Positions 49,601 to 61,935 of a DNA stretch of 64,000 nt are shown in pieces; the first letter of the stretch is position 1; every line of letters starts with the position of its first letter. The notes under the pieces were generated by a model. The model was not told the DNA's origin. It made no database searches and saw only the letters and a list, made by a program, of their open reading frames with translations. A program made the position numbers and the translations under genes. Location: NCBI RefSeq assembly GCF_964204645.1, contig NC_134027.1:25222485-25286484 (forward strand). The letters are read 5' to 3'. Source of the DNA: Tubulanus polymorphus (taxonomy: Eukaryota > Nemertea > Palaeonemertea > Tubulaniformes > Tubulanidae).

Positions 49601-52600
49601 GAGTACCATATCAAATGATTCCAGTTGTTAGATATGAAAGTGTGAAAGAACGAGCTATTGTGGTCGCCTTGGAGGTAGATTCTAGTGTCCGCACCGGTAC
49701 CTAAAATGGTGGACAAAATACAAAAGAGGTTATGAATAAAAAGTCCAACCCCAGAATAATCATTCCACCTGATAATTGCTGTTAATAAAAAGCCAAAGAA
49801 TAATTCAGTTAATCAAAAATAATTATTTGAAATTGTATCGCAATATATGTGGACCTTTTATTTATTTTTCTTCAACTGACATAAGAGTGTTATTTCACCA
49901 AAAGATGTCGTTATTCGTGGCAGAAAACCCCACAATGAGATTGCAAAACTGTAAAGGTTTCGGGTGAACTGAAACAATAGCATTGTGGGTTTCGCTGGGC
50001 ATGGTACCTCATTGTCCATGTGTATGTTTGTATTGTTCTATGCAAATAAAAAGTATTCCAAATGCATGTTGTATTTTAGTGTTTTGTAACCAATCATTTT
50101 TCCCCTCTGGTGCAGGCCTTCAATGGATATCACAACCTTTCACATTTTCTAATCAAAATTTAACAATGAAAAACGAATCCGAGCAAGAAATATCATTCAA
50201 GTACATTCAAACAAGAAAAAAAACACGCGAAAAACAATACAAATATACATGATTATAACAAAATTATTGATATCAAGAAAGAACAAAATAATGCAAAGGC
50301 GACGACAGACAAGTAGCCTATATGTACATGACTTTTGTGGGCACATTTCGGCCGACAGTCTTTTCTTACCTGTCCAGAAGTGTGTAGCCGGATGAAACTC
50401 GAGGAACGTGTAATTGTCTGTCTGTTGTTCGGGGTATATACACAATGAGAGTAGTAACTCATAATGCGAGTCGATGAGCGGTTGAGCGGACGTTTTTATA
50501 TACGAGTCGCCCGCAGTTTCGTTCCCAAATAGATAAAAGTCAGTCTCTGCGGTTTTGGGGTAACCGCTAACAACTTCAAAATGGTGCTTCATGCCGGTTT
50601 CATCGTCTAAACTTTTGTGACGTAGCGGCCACTTTCCCTGCAGTTCTGGATTAGAAAACGATAAATGCTGACAGGTCCAATCTGAACTATTTGTATTATC
50701 ACTGAATATCGTGACTGATAGCGTTCGGTTACTGGCCTCCACGTTTCGAATCCTGGTGGGCATCATTATCTCACCGATTAGTAAACTAGTAATGAATTCA
50801 TTGTTGTAAGAAAAGAAATTCTTCTTTTTAAATTTTCCCGTCTCCGCAATTATTTCGAGTACATCGAAACCCCTTGTGATCCAAAAACGACCTTAGTGAC
50901 TTCGCGGTGAGTCGGAGTAAAAGTACTTACGACCATTGCAAAGTTCGGTCATGAAGAGCGTATGACTTTCAGCGATTGACTCATTGTATAACACAACGTG
51001 TCGTATGTGACCAATGAATGATTTGCTGGAATCTTTGTTTCCAAATATAAGCTTACACGAGCCAGAGTTGACGTGTTTGTCTGTATCGACATTCAGTGAA
51101 CATGCGTAATCATTGCACACCTGGAAGTTACATAATATCCTATGTGAAAACTTATCACTCACAAATTCGATGCTTGTTCGAAAAATCAGCCATTTTTTCA
51201 TATACATAAAATGTAGGCTTAGCATTACGTATGTAATTGCGCTCGCCCCTCCCCTAATGCGTACGTTGTAAATAAATTACTCCAAGGTTATTCATTCTAG
51301 GTAAAACCTTGGTGATTTTGTCAAAAGTTCGATATTTTTATATATTTTTCAATTAAAAATACATCTTAGGTGTACGATCAGCCTGTGAAAGTGTACTGGT
51401 AATAATATGACTAATCCTTTCAAAATCTATATGACGTATCAATCAAGGCGACCGTCCAGTAATTAATTAAGTGTTGAACGTTTGATAGGTGCAGATAATA
51501 GAATTATAGATGGATACATGAAGAATGATAGATTCAGGCCCAAAAAGGTATGACGAAACAATATGTGACACAAATTGAACAAAAGCTTACGCATACCTTA
51601 TCTCTATTCTTATTTCCAATTCGGCTCCATTCGATGAGAGTCCATCGACCGGCAGTGGCATTGGTCGTTACGGCGACTTCTTTGAACGTTTCGTTTAGGT
51701 ATTCAAATTCATCGTTGTCGTAGTTAAAACGAATCGTCGTAACATTGCCGGAGCCGTCGTCCCAACGAACAAGGTCACGGACACCGGAAGTAGCATTGTC
51801 CGGGTGAACACAGAAGAAAAGACTGAAATCCTGTTCGCAATGGTTGATCTTAATCTAAATATGAAATTAATACATAATATATAATTCATTTTTTACTTAC
51901 GGATAACAATGAAATGAACATTATAAATGCCGAATTAACATCAATAAGTGAGGGTGCAGACACAGACTTTGGACCAAGCCAAGTGGTGACTGTACCCTAA
52001 AAAAAAACAAAGAAAAGATTGATATGACACTACACGAGATGGATGAAATGAGACATGACTTGTTTATATGAAGACACTACTAATAGAGTATCTTCTTATC
52101 TTATTAAGCTGACCATCAGGAATAGAAATGAATAGTGATATCATGATTATATACAAATATCGATGACGCTCTAAGCCGGGCGCACAAAAACAAGACAGAC
52201 GCCCAAAATATGAAGCAAAGAATTTATGTCTAAAGCCCAACGCACACGACGCACGGAAATACGGGAACATGAGAAAGAAGTACATTTTGTCCTGCGCGTT
52301 TAAGAGAAACACCCCATTTTTCCCTGTGCTGTGTAAGCCGTACGCAGAAATACCGTTTTTGTGTGCTTTATTTCAGAAGTGTGCGTCAATAGAAATGTTT
52401 TGAAATATTTGCAAAACTCGTTAGTATTTTGGCACACGGCACTGAAAAAACTTTGCTCGTGAAAAAACGTTTTCGATGTTTTTTGTTATGCCGTGTGCGG
52501 GGAGTCAATACAAAAAAACGCCCAACAGAACGTTTTTCGTCCTGTGTGCGGTTGGTGTTTTGTGTTTTGCATAGATTCCATAAAATTCTATCTGCGCCGT

Positions 52601-53692
52601 TATGCCGTGTGCGTTGAACGCCTATCGTTCGCGGTCAAAACGTTTTCGAAAACGTTTTCCTTTGTATTTTCTGTTTTGGTGAAACAAGCGTTATGCCGTG
52701 TGCGGCGGGCTTAAGGAAGCGTTAACGTCGGCGAATGAAAAAACGCCGATGAATTCAATCACAACATTATTTTGCAGAATCTCTGAACCAGACGAATAAG
52801 CTTACCTGCGATTTGGATTGAAGTTTGAGCGCTTTGTGCTTTGTCGCTGATTGACCATGATGGCTTGCGTCTAACGCGTCCGTAGTCGTCCATCCAATTT
52901 GATTATCCTTAGTGGCGTCTTCGTTCCCGATGTCATCGTTTAAATTAGTAGCGAAAAACCAGCGACCGATCGGTTCTATAATTAGAAAGACAATGCGTTT
53001 TTGACGATGAACACTTATCCCTCGGGACTGAATGAATAACGCGGTTGTTGCGAGCGGAATGTATTGCAAAACAGTTGCACAGTCGTAACTTAAGTCCAAA
53101 AGTGGACTTAAATCTTAAAACTGGTCTTAAGTTCTTAGATTGGCTATAGAACTAGGTTGGTCTTAGACTGGTCTTAAGTCAAAGCCGTGACTGTGCAACC
53201 GGGTAGACTTGGTACGGGTCAATTTCTTACTCTGTACCGCTCAACTCAAAAATTGCCCTCACATCCCCCTCTCCTATTTACTGATAATACAGTTCGCTCA
53301 GGTAGTGAACTTCGTAATGTTGCAAAGCCACCACCGATTAAGGTAAAGTCTACCATACGTTTATAGACGTATCCTGAGCGCCTAGTAGTTGCTCGGATGT
53401 TACTTGTACCCAGGGAGATATGACTGTGATACATCGATAGAGTTATATATAGGCAGGGGGCAATGATACCAAATTTGGAGCGCACTTAAACAGACTCTAT
53501 TTTGGATACCTCCACTACATAAATGACGATTATCATCATTATTTTTACCATATGCAACCACGTAAGAATTGCCTAAAAGCAAAGTTTTTGATAGAAAAAC
53601 GTACCTGGGAATTCCGATGATGTTGTAAAACGAACGCAAGACAACAGAAATAAAGACAATATGAACGTAATCATCTTCATCACAGTCATCAT
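43645..53692 (-). CDS. secreted multi-LamG-like protein with lectin-like tail
   Basis: Exons: 53692-53605, 52975-52806, 51996-51901 (optional), 51854-51597, 51120-50931, 50891-50370, 49700-49359, 48089-47544, 46983-46838, 45792-45550, 44978-44798, 44194-44111, 43811-43645. All junctions are in phase; 1010 aa, or 978 without the optional exon. Exon 1 encodes a signal peptide (ITFILSLFLLSCVRFTTS). Four concanavalin/LamG-like units recur, recognisable by C..KFSLFVCF, W.FIEWT or W.LIEWS, and VKHVYLFN or IRHVVLYN strands near their ends, with paired Cys. The last exon has YEEAENFCLALGMSLLN, like the start of a C-type lectin fold, then stops at TAG (or splices at the overlapping GTGAGT). It probably acts as an extracellular glycan- or matrix-binding protein; the orthologue is not recognised. 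The 39-bp intron 50930-50892 is unusually small. Confidence 0.75.
46219..46261. repeat. perfect 16-bp stem palindrome
   Basis: GTGTGATCTGTGTGC and GCACACAGATCACAT-type arms flank an 11-nt loop in the intron between LamG exons 46838 and 45792. It could form a hairpin in RNA or cruciform in DNA. Confidence 0.7.
52171..52713. mobile_element. 540-bp MITE with GCCGTGTGCGG-type termini
   Basis: TAAGCCGGGCGCACA at the left and TGTGCGGCGGGCTTA at the right are imperfect inverted repeats. The internal sequence repeats ATGCCGTGTGCGG and AAAACGTTTTCG several times. It lies in the intron between the second and third LamG-gene exons. Confidence 0.7.
53073..53203. mobile_element. foldback MITE, GCACAGTCATGACTTAAG family
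   Basis: CAGTTGCACAGTCGTAACTT at the left, AAAGCCGTGACTGTGCAACC at the right, shared CTATAGAACTAGGTTGGTCT core. It lies in intron 1 of the LamG gene. Confidence 0.75.
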
Positions 53693-53786
53693 TTCCATAT
53701 CGAAATATGAATTCCGAGGATGTTAAAACGACGTTATAAATAGGATCGTTCCATCGGCAATATTTTGGCATCAAGCTGCGAGCCAT

Positions 53787-55244
53787 TGTGCGTTTTAGGT
53801 CGTAATTAACAGTTTCTGTTCAATCACAATTCATCGGACGCATATATTGATAAAAACCGTGAATAATAAATAAGCGGAAGGGATAATTTTGAATTAATTT
53901 TACCAAGTGAATCGATCAAGGAGCCCAACAGGTTCTTAAGATATGAAAACTTTTAATTACTCTGCTCCCATCTGGAACTACCATTCATCCTTTTGTCCTA
54001 TTGTATACAGTATACAGATATCTATTCAGGACACATCTATTTACAAAAAAAAATCGAGAATACTCTTTTGATACTGAGCACAGGGGGGTGGGGTGTTTCG
54101 AATGAGTTTGATCAAGTGAATCGATCAAGCAGCCGAGCATTCTTCCAAGATATGAAAATATTTAATTACTTGCTCCCGTATGAAACCACCATTCACCCTA
54201 TTGTACTGTTGTATACGGATATCTATTCGGGACACATTTTTGTTCTCATCATTCTTTCTTTCTACCACAATGAAAATCTTTTTTATCTTTTTCTTCCTCT
54301 CCCGGTAAAAATTCTTAAGCTTTGTTGACGATCGATTTCTCACGCAGAAACATGAATTCTTAATACAAAAAAATCTCAAACTAATAATGCGTTCTTATTA
54401 ATTCTCTTTCGCCTTCTTTTTTTATTGTATCTTTGCAATAATGTTTTCATTATTAATTGTATGAAATATTTCAATTGTGCGATCGTTTATCGGATCGCTT
54501 ATCGAGTTTCTATCATCATGAAAAAATCTTCAAGGTTTCTCAGGTTTTTATTGGCGTAGAGATATTTCGTAGATTTTTTAGGCTCATATACGTGCGTTAT
54601 TTAATGTATCTGCAGCTGCCACATCAGTAGCGCCACCTGGACACCGGAAATGCTGTGTTTTGGAAGCCATTAGAATCGAATGTAGCTCATTCCAGTCGTC
54701 TTTCCGAGAATCAACACGACCAAATACATAACATTTGTCAATCTCTGACGCCGTAAAAACCGTTACAGAAATGTTTTTATACATTGGTTATTACTATGCA
54801 TCTTTAAATTCCCCTATTTACTCAAAAAGTAACTCTACGCATTTCAATTAGATGCTGTAGACATGGATTCTAACCGCTTCTGGGATCTGGGTATCAAGTT
54901 TTTAGAAAGTAGGCTATTTGTGTACACATCATGTATGTAATACAGGTACACATAAATGAACGTCCTCTGTTAAAGTTTGACTCTAGGTTGTTCTATGTGC
55001 GCTGGTATTTATTTTCCAGTTTATGAGAAATCCGGATTAAGATCAATCACATCTCAATTACGTACATGTATGTATTTCTGGATTGTGTCGAAATGCAGAT
55101 TTTAACTAATCCAGATTAAGCGGGTTAGACTTGTAAAAGTATATACTGACTTGAATTGAGCACGATATCGCAGAAAACCAAGCAACATTATATATTTCCA
55201 ATGAATGTGACTGATAAAATTGTACTGGTAAACCAAACTCGATA
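53787..55244. other. intergenic stretch between LamG gene and GPCR
   Basis: A duplicated segment is visible: GAATCGATCAAG, CCATTCA and TACGGATATCTATTC words around 53910-54015 recur at 54117-54235 (about 120 bp, diverged). Otherwise AT-rich with no supported exon. Confidence 0.5.
54625..54645 (-). promoter_or_regulatory. CTCF-like motif between LamG gene and GPCR
   Basis: The minus strand reads GTGTCCAGGTGGCGCTACTG, an excellent CTCF core match, located about 600 bp past the GPCR stop. Confidence 0.45.
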
Positions 55245-56234
55245 TCAGTGGCTGTTCATTTGAATTTTTTTACAACAGATTTTTGAACAGAAATACGCTC
55301 GAATTTCTCGTCCCAATAAAAGATAAATGTAAAAATTAACGGAGTAATTACACAATTGAAACTGAGTAAAAATATCATACAGAAAATCCCTCTGTCCCTT
55401 AGAGATCGGTAAATATACTGTAATAGCGGATGGAAGTGTAAATATTGCAAATGCGAGTGAAACTGTTACAAGCATTATTGTCGTACGCTTTGATTTTGTA
55501 GTTTTCTTATCGGACGAAACCATTTTTGAACCTCTGAATAACTGAACTATTATAACAGAATTCGATGTAAGAATCAAACTTAGTGGTATAAAGTAAACGT
55601 AGATAACAATTATGATAAAAAATGTTATTTGATCTGATAATTCATAGTAACATCCGAAAAACCGGTCGGAGAAATGTATCGCCAAAGTAGGTAGAAAATA
55701 CAGGATAAGTGTATTCATCCCAATGATTATGAGTATAGCAAATCTAGCGAATCTAGGTGTACATATCAAACGAGATGTGAACGGGAAGAGCACAACTGCC
55801 ACTCGTTCCAGAGATATCGCTACTATCAACCACGAACTATTGGTGGCACAAAGTGACATCAAAAATTCGTAGATCTGACAAACGATCAGTGAATTCATCA
55901 CGAATAGAGGACCGTTGTAGGCGTTTAAGAGGACAAATTGTAGAACAGGCATCAAACCGAGATTGATGCAATACATAAAATCGCTGACTGACAAAACAAT
56001 AAGATAGTAGGCATAAGATAAACTGCGAAATCTGCGACTCGTCATGATCAGGAAAGTAGCTGAATTTCCGAAGGCTCCTAGTAGGAACAAGATAGGTAGA
56101 ATAACCAAAGCTACCGTTCGGTAGCTGCCAAATTTGTTTGCGACGGACATTAGGATTATGTAACTGCTGTATGTCCGACCGACTTCCACTTGAGTATGAT
56201 TCATCGTTGCCGCAAACAATCGACCGAAATTCAC
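55245..56234 (-). CDS. rhodopsin-family G-protein-coupled receptor
   Basis: Intronless 329-aa receptor with seven hydrophobic segments. TM1 carries GNSATF. TM2 has the sodium-site Asp in LSVSDFMY. A Cys before TM3 (IVCQIYEF) can pair with the ECL2 Cys (FFGCYYEL). TM3 ends in ERV instead of DRY. The TM6 Pro is kept in FTLPSA but the CWxP Trp is missing. TM7 ends NFYIY, a variant of NPxxY. The N-terminus has an NHT glycosylation site and no signal peptide. A Cys-rich C-tail (CSKICCKK) may be palmitoylated. The motifs fit invertebrate neuropeptide-type receptors; the ligand cannot be read from the sequence. Met11 is an alternative start. Confidence 0.9.
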   Translation of the reverse strand: MNFGRLFAATMNHTQVEVGRTYSSYIILMSVANKFGSYRTVALVILPILFLLGAFGNSATFLIMTSRRFRSLSYAYYLIVLSVSDFMYCINLGLMPVLQFVLLNAYNGPLFVMNSLIVCQIYEFLMSLCATNSSWLIVAISLERVAVVLFPFTSRLICTPRFARFAILIIIGMNTLILYFLPTLAIHFSDRFFGCYYELSDQITFFIIIVIYVYFIPLSLILTSNSVIIVQLFRGSKMVSSDKKTTKSKRTTIMLVTVSLAFAIFTLPSAITVYLPISKGQRDFLYDIFTQFQLCNYSVNFYIYLLLGREIRAYFCSKICCKKIQMNSH

Positions 56235-59200
56235 GTTTACAATGCCTTATTTATGCAAGCTACTATATGTATTCTCTGGCATTCACTCTCGATTTAATGA
56301 AAGTCGATTGCGTAAATTTAATATCGAATATATATAAGGATAATAAAGGTCTATTGTCAAAGTTACGTACAAGCCTTTATGATAAGAATTATCGAAAATA
56401 CACATGTATGGTGGAAATCAGTACAAGAACAAATTCATATTTGACGGCGGAGTTTAGAAATATAGATTTATCATTTTCCCCAATTTCTATCGACTAATTT
56501 CTTCACGTGTTGTGTATTTTTTTTTTATTGTGCATTTCATGTTATCATTAATAACTTAGATATACCTGTTCAAAAGATGAGATTTAAAGAAAAGGTTACG
56601 GAATTCCGAGATAATAATTCCGAGCAGCCCTGTTTGAGGCGCCCAGGAATAGGTCATTGCTTTCTGATAGCGTTTTGAGGAATACTGGAAGAGGTTTTTG
56701 GTCTAACTGAATCATTTTAGCCGCTCTTGGTTAACCGTGGATTCAAAATAAGCAAATTCCTTTCTTCTCTCTTGCTAAACACGCAAATCATGTCTTGCCA
56801 GAGATGATCGGAGCAGACTCGGGACATATCGCTAGCAGCCCCGGTCCTATCGGTGGGTGTTTATGGCGTAGATTTACGGTCGAAGTTTAACATGTCAAAA
56901 ACTTTTATCCAAGAAAAAGATAAAAAAGGATTCAAAAGATATTTCCCCGTTATGGTGCTTCGAAGTAAATGAATATTCCGACCAATCATCATGTATCAAA
57001 GTGGAGTTCTCGTTGAGTTGATTTCCAACTTATTTTTAAATAGGGGTTTACATCTTGGAGACGGCCATGAACTGGGTTCAGGTTCATTTGTTGAGTTAAA
57101 GGTTAAGGTTAAAGTCAGTTCTTTTACGTTTGTAAAACTAGGTCGTTTAAGTTTTCAACAAAAATCGCTTGAAGACGCGCCGATTTTTTTGCGCTTTTAG
57201 ATATATGTGACGAAACGGACATATCTATTCTATTTCAGTTTTCAGGCGAATTTCAGCGGCTTCTCCGACCACAAAACCAACTGGAAATACACCCTACTTG
57301 CTTCGTCATCTTCCCAAAAAAAATTCTTCCAGACATGACATAAATACCGTTTTGATATGCATATGCTCAAACGCGACGCGAAGAGACCCTATAAGTTACC
57401 GTAACAAATAGTCAAAGAAAAACTACATAAGATCTATTTCTTTATTTCGGTGTAAATCCCTTTCAAAACAACTTCAGATTTTTTCAGCGATTTCACACTG
57501 AAATAAATCTATTTCAAGATGCAGAAAAGTTTACCAACGACTTCGTGATTTTTTGCAGCTATATTTGCTAAACCTTTATTGGAAATTTAGAGCGGGACTT
57601 CATTACGTACGTTAGTAGGGGGAGGTGGAGATAAAATCGAATCCAGATCAGCATTAAGACTGTGTTGAAGAGGTAGGGGTAAACGATATTTCGGGATCGT
57701 GTATCCTACATCGAAAATTCATTTCAGTAATCTTAACGGGATTAATTCTCTGCAACTCAACACTGATGAAGCGCAGATTTCATTTATATATACGATGATT
57801 CTAATCCAAAACGCGTTAATCGAATACGTGGCTCTTCGAGCATTTCTTATCAATTCAATTCAAACTGCTGCTAATAAACCTAAATACGTCTGCGTTTTTA
57901 ACGATAAAAGTCAATTTCTAGGAATTTCGCTGTTTTTCGGCAATTCTGTTTTTCAGCGATTTGCCAAAAAAAGCTTCTTCGGATACGCAAGTAAACTTTA
58001 CTTAAAAACAGTTGACATAAATTTCACAGTCGCTTATCACAGAGTTTATCAACATATATATTTAGTGGCTCCCGTCTAAAATGTATATTATAGAAAAAGA
58101 AACTTATCGCTTTGGAGAAAGCGTTTGATTTTATCTTTTGATGTTTTTCTTAATGAAATTTACGACTTCGGGTAAAGAGTGAACTCTGTTAACAGTAAGC
58201 GAAGAATTTATCTTCCGAGCCGTATAGTCGTTCGGTTACGACAATAAATTATGCGCGTTTGAATTATAAAAAAGAAAGCCAACCGTTATAAAAATCCCGA
58301 ATAAATCGCATTGATAAAGACCACGTGTTGTCAGGCTGCGGAGGTAGTGTAAAGTGGTTGTATCTGCAGTAAATGCACAGACAGCTTTACAGCTGAACAT
58401 CTAGGATTTGATTTTATCTAATGGAATGTACGTACTGTCTCTGGCTAATTTAGTTGTCCTCATCTGCCGGATGGACCCGAAAACCATCATGATAAATACT
58501 AGATTGATATAGGTACCTGCGTATTTAAGCAATTCAATTGAAACCTGGACTCAGGAGTTGGTAACGGATTATCCGGATTATGTTGGATTCGAACCCTGAC
58601 TGACTGACTGACTGACTGTGGTGTGTACGCGTCTGGTCAGATGCGATACAGATATTGAATAATCTGGCATCAGAAAATCGATCTCATCGTCTGCTAAAAC
58701 GACTTATGAAATAAACGAAATGTTCTTTAATGACGCTGAAATAAGATAGTTTTTCTGAGTTAACACAACTAAATACAATTGGAACATAGAATCGTCGTTT
58801 TGTTTCTAGTGCAACGTGTAACGAAGGAAACAGACAGACAATTCGTGCAAAAATGATCGATCGGTCATCCTGAACGATAACGTCTGCTAATAGATTACGT
58901 CATCGTCAGACGACGCTTCACTCAGATGTTACCACGATCCGCGGTGTTTATATCATACGACGTACACCGATTCAATCTCCAATACGTAGCACTAATATAC
59001 GTATCTCTCGTGAAGGTAAGAATGATTCTTTGGACCCCTGGTCATTTCATCCTCAGTCCTCGGTGATTTTCATCCTTTTCTTCTTTATTTTTTTATTTAT
59101 TAAAAAGTATGGATTGTATATACACAAATAGATTTTGGAACCTTGACTTCGAGGAATACCTTATGGAATGTATGATCTTATGTAGAACCGGGTAGATCCC

Positions 59201-59690
59201 TATGTATGGATACAGCTCCACAGTTGTGGAAAAAGTCATAAATATTCATGTTTTTTCAATTCATTCTTTTGAATCTTAGTCTATTTTCAAGTATGGGTTT
59301 GTCTGCCAGAAATCGGGTCATTACATATATTTATATATATCTTAACGAACGCGCAGAAGAATTGTTGTAATTCTAGGTTGGATATCGGACGAACTCGCCA
59401 CAGTCGTCTCTGTTAGTTTCTTTGATGATTTTTATAATTGCAGATAATGATATCAGAAATTATATAATGACAATGGACTGTGTAAGACGATAAGAAAATG
59501 TCAAATTATACCTCATGTTTGACTGGCGGCTATATTTGATTAAAAGGATACTATTTCTATTCGTGATCAACGATGTGTTTTTCTCCAATACAAAGTAGAA
59601 TTTTTACCGATCGACGTGGCTAATATTTACGTTTTTATTCTTATCTTAAAAGGTATTTTTCCATTCTTGCGAAATACTCAAAATCATATT
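56235..59690. other. intergenic stretch
   Basis: AT-rich with no supported gene. An open frame at 57699-58079 (126 codons) lacks family features and has AT-driven composition. A short GACT repeat is listed separately. Confidence 0.5.
58596..58618. repeat. CTGA tetranucleotide repeat
   Basis: Five to six perfect CTGA units. Confidence 0.9.
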
Positions 59691-59984
59691 AGCCTCGACG
59701 CAACGTCTGATATGGCGTAGACAGACCTACACCGTCAATTAGCACTTTCTGATGCTGGTAATTGAGCATTCTGGGAATACCGGGTGTGTCTCTCTGTCTC
59801 TCTTCAAAGCTCTTTAATCTTGTTGAGGTCGATCGAGCCATAAACCGCGCGGTAACAAAACTGCAGCCACGTGATAAATGTCCATATATCAGAAACATAC
59901 TTCAAAAATACGGAAAACTGACGCTTGACACTGGACCAAAGTATTGGCAAAATGAATTCCAACATCCATTTTACTCCTGCCGGG

Positions 59985-60500
59985 TTCAATTCGACAGTTG
60001 TGCGAAATTTGTCCAGTTCCACAGTTATGTGGGTTTAATTCGACTATGGATCCAGTTCCACAGTTGTGTGGGTTTGATGTGACCCTGGATCCAGTTCCAC
60101 AGTTGTGTGGATCTAATTTGACTCTGGATCCAGTTCCACAGTTGTGTGGGTTTGATGTGACTCTGGATCCAGTTCCACAGTTGTGTGGGTCTAATTTGAC
60201 TCTGGATCCAGTTCCACAGTTGTGAGGGTTTAATTTGACTCTGGGTCCAGTTCTACAGTTGTATAGGTTTAATTTGCCTCTGGATCCAGTTCCACAGTTG
60301 TGTGGGTTTAATTTGCCTCTGGATCCAGTTCCACAGTTGTATAGGTTTAATTTGCCTCTGGATCCAGTTCCACAGTTGTGCGGGTTTAATTTCACTGTGG
60401 GCCCAGTTTCACATATTGTGTGGGTAACCCAGTTCAATCCACGGTTGTTTAGGTTTAATTTGTCGCTGGATTCAGTTCCACAGTTGCGTAGTGGGTTTAA
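59985..60500. repeat. 39-bp minisatellite, about 12 units
   Basis: Units of GGATCCAGTTCCACAGTTGT then GTGGGTTTAATTTGACTCT. Three frames stay open, giving spurious peptides of repeated PVPQLCGF and HNCGTGSR types. It contains the same CCAGTTCCACAGTTGTG word as the foldback MITEs and the 29.3 kb array. Confidence 0.95.
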
Positions 60501-61376
60501 TTTCAATCTGCTGGAAATCCGCTACATCGGTTATTTTTCTTTAATGAAATCCTTTCTTCAGCGGACTCGGGTTCGATGAATATTAGACGTCACCGAACGC
60601 ATCTTGTGTATATACGTTCACACGGTTTTTAGCCAGAGAGCAGCGGCGGAGACGACGCGTAATCATCTACTGCACAGACATAAAACAACTGTGAATCATG
60701 TTTTATTCATGCGAAAAGGGCATAAAATCTAATATGGTTGTGAGATACCGTGCCTTACGTTCTCAATCTCAAGGTTCATTTTTAATTGAGATATGATGTA
60801 GACGCCGGTACACTGTAGTTCGTGTAAGGACAAACGTTTCAAAATCCAATAGTTTCATATGCTATATACATTAGATTTGCACGTTATCACTACGTAGTTT
60901 TTTCTTTAGATTTTCAGTCATAATTTACTCTCATATTGAAATTTGAGATATCGAGAAATGAAAATATACTAACCCGAAAAAATAAGTTTTCAGGGAGGGA
61001 GGCTAATGATGACGAATTGGTGTGATTGGATGATTTCAAGGACAAACGCTGGGATCGGGGCCAACACGTAAGGTCAAGGAAAAAACACCGAGGGTCAAGG
61101 CCGACATTGCCAAGCATATTTTTGATTGACCCTGTTATTTGTTTGGTTGGTAAATTTCGTTTGATTTTTTTTTTGATTGAGTGTCCCTTACAAACCCGAA
61201 ACGGGGGTTTGATTTTGAAATCGGAAATCGAAGTACAGATATATGTGTGATCGGTGGTCAAATTTACAGATTTTTTTGTTTATATCCAAGCACGAAATTC
61301 GGTTCCGGTTCATTCAAAAAATCTTCCAACCAGTCTGAAACGGCCAACGACTGATTGGGGTCAATTTTTATCTATA

Positions 61377-61690
61377 TTACAAGGTTGAAGGAAGATCATT
61401 GACCGGGCTGTGAGAATAACAGATCATTAAATAATGGTATTCATCACCAATTTCGCCAGAATTACAATTCTCTTTCGTATATCTACCCTTCTCAATAGGT
61501 AAACAATGATTATTGGCACGGTATCGTAGCAAATAGCGACAGAATTTTGGCGGTAACTCAATGAGGTATTTTTTCAAACTCAAAATTCTTTTTAATTAGT
61601 CTATAATTACAAAGGGTATCTTTGGTATAGCCATTTCATTCCACCACTGTTGAATAAATCGATCTTTAAGGAATAATTTCATATAATTAT
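61377..61690 (-). pseudogene. LINE reverse-transcriptase C-terminal fragment
   Basis: The minus strand encodes RFIQQWWNEMA near 61640, then, after a stop and frame break, LLRYRANNHCLPIEKGRY and a GEIGDEYHYLMICYS motif. The order NH.LPIE.GR, then C, then GDE.H.L..C is typical of the C-terminal region after RT in jockey/RTE-like LINEs of marine invertebrates. Truncated at both ends. Confidence 0.7.
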
Positions 61691-61900
61691 CTAATCCTTG
61701 ACATCAACTGGATCTTGGATCATCCATACGTAATCTAAGTTGTAATCATTTAATACGTGATGGATTCAATACATTTTGAACTAAGTTGGTTGTTTCCATA
61801 TAGATTGAACAGATTACCATACATTACTATATCATTATCTCATTGATTTTCAAATTATAGTTACACGTAACCATTTTGACGTCATATTAACGCATTTAAC

Positions 61901-61935
61901 GCTAGCGACACCTGGCGGATCCTGGTGGAATGTCG
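61901..61935 (-). promoter_or_regulatory. overlapping CTCF-like motifs
   Basis: The minus strand reads ATTCCACCAGGATCCGCCAG then GTGTCGCTAGC, giving two partly overlapping matches; CCGCCAGGTGTCGCTAG is the better one. It lies about 1.9 kb upstream of the ChaC start. Confidence 0.4.

Noticed and set aside
53400-53786. 128-codon minus-strand frame starting MARSLMPK
   Set aside because: A different frame of the same exon encodes a clear signal peptide from 53692 with a donor in phase to the next exon.
57699-58079. 126-codon plus-strand open frame
   Set aside because: AT-driven composition, no domain, no convincing splice or promoter context, and no resemblance to a known family.
59889-60579. 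Long open frames with repeated PVPQLCGF or HNCGTGSR peptides
   Set aside because: They are products of the 39-bp minisatellite, which keeps frames open on both strands.
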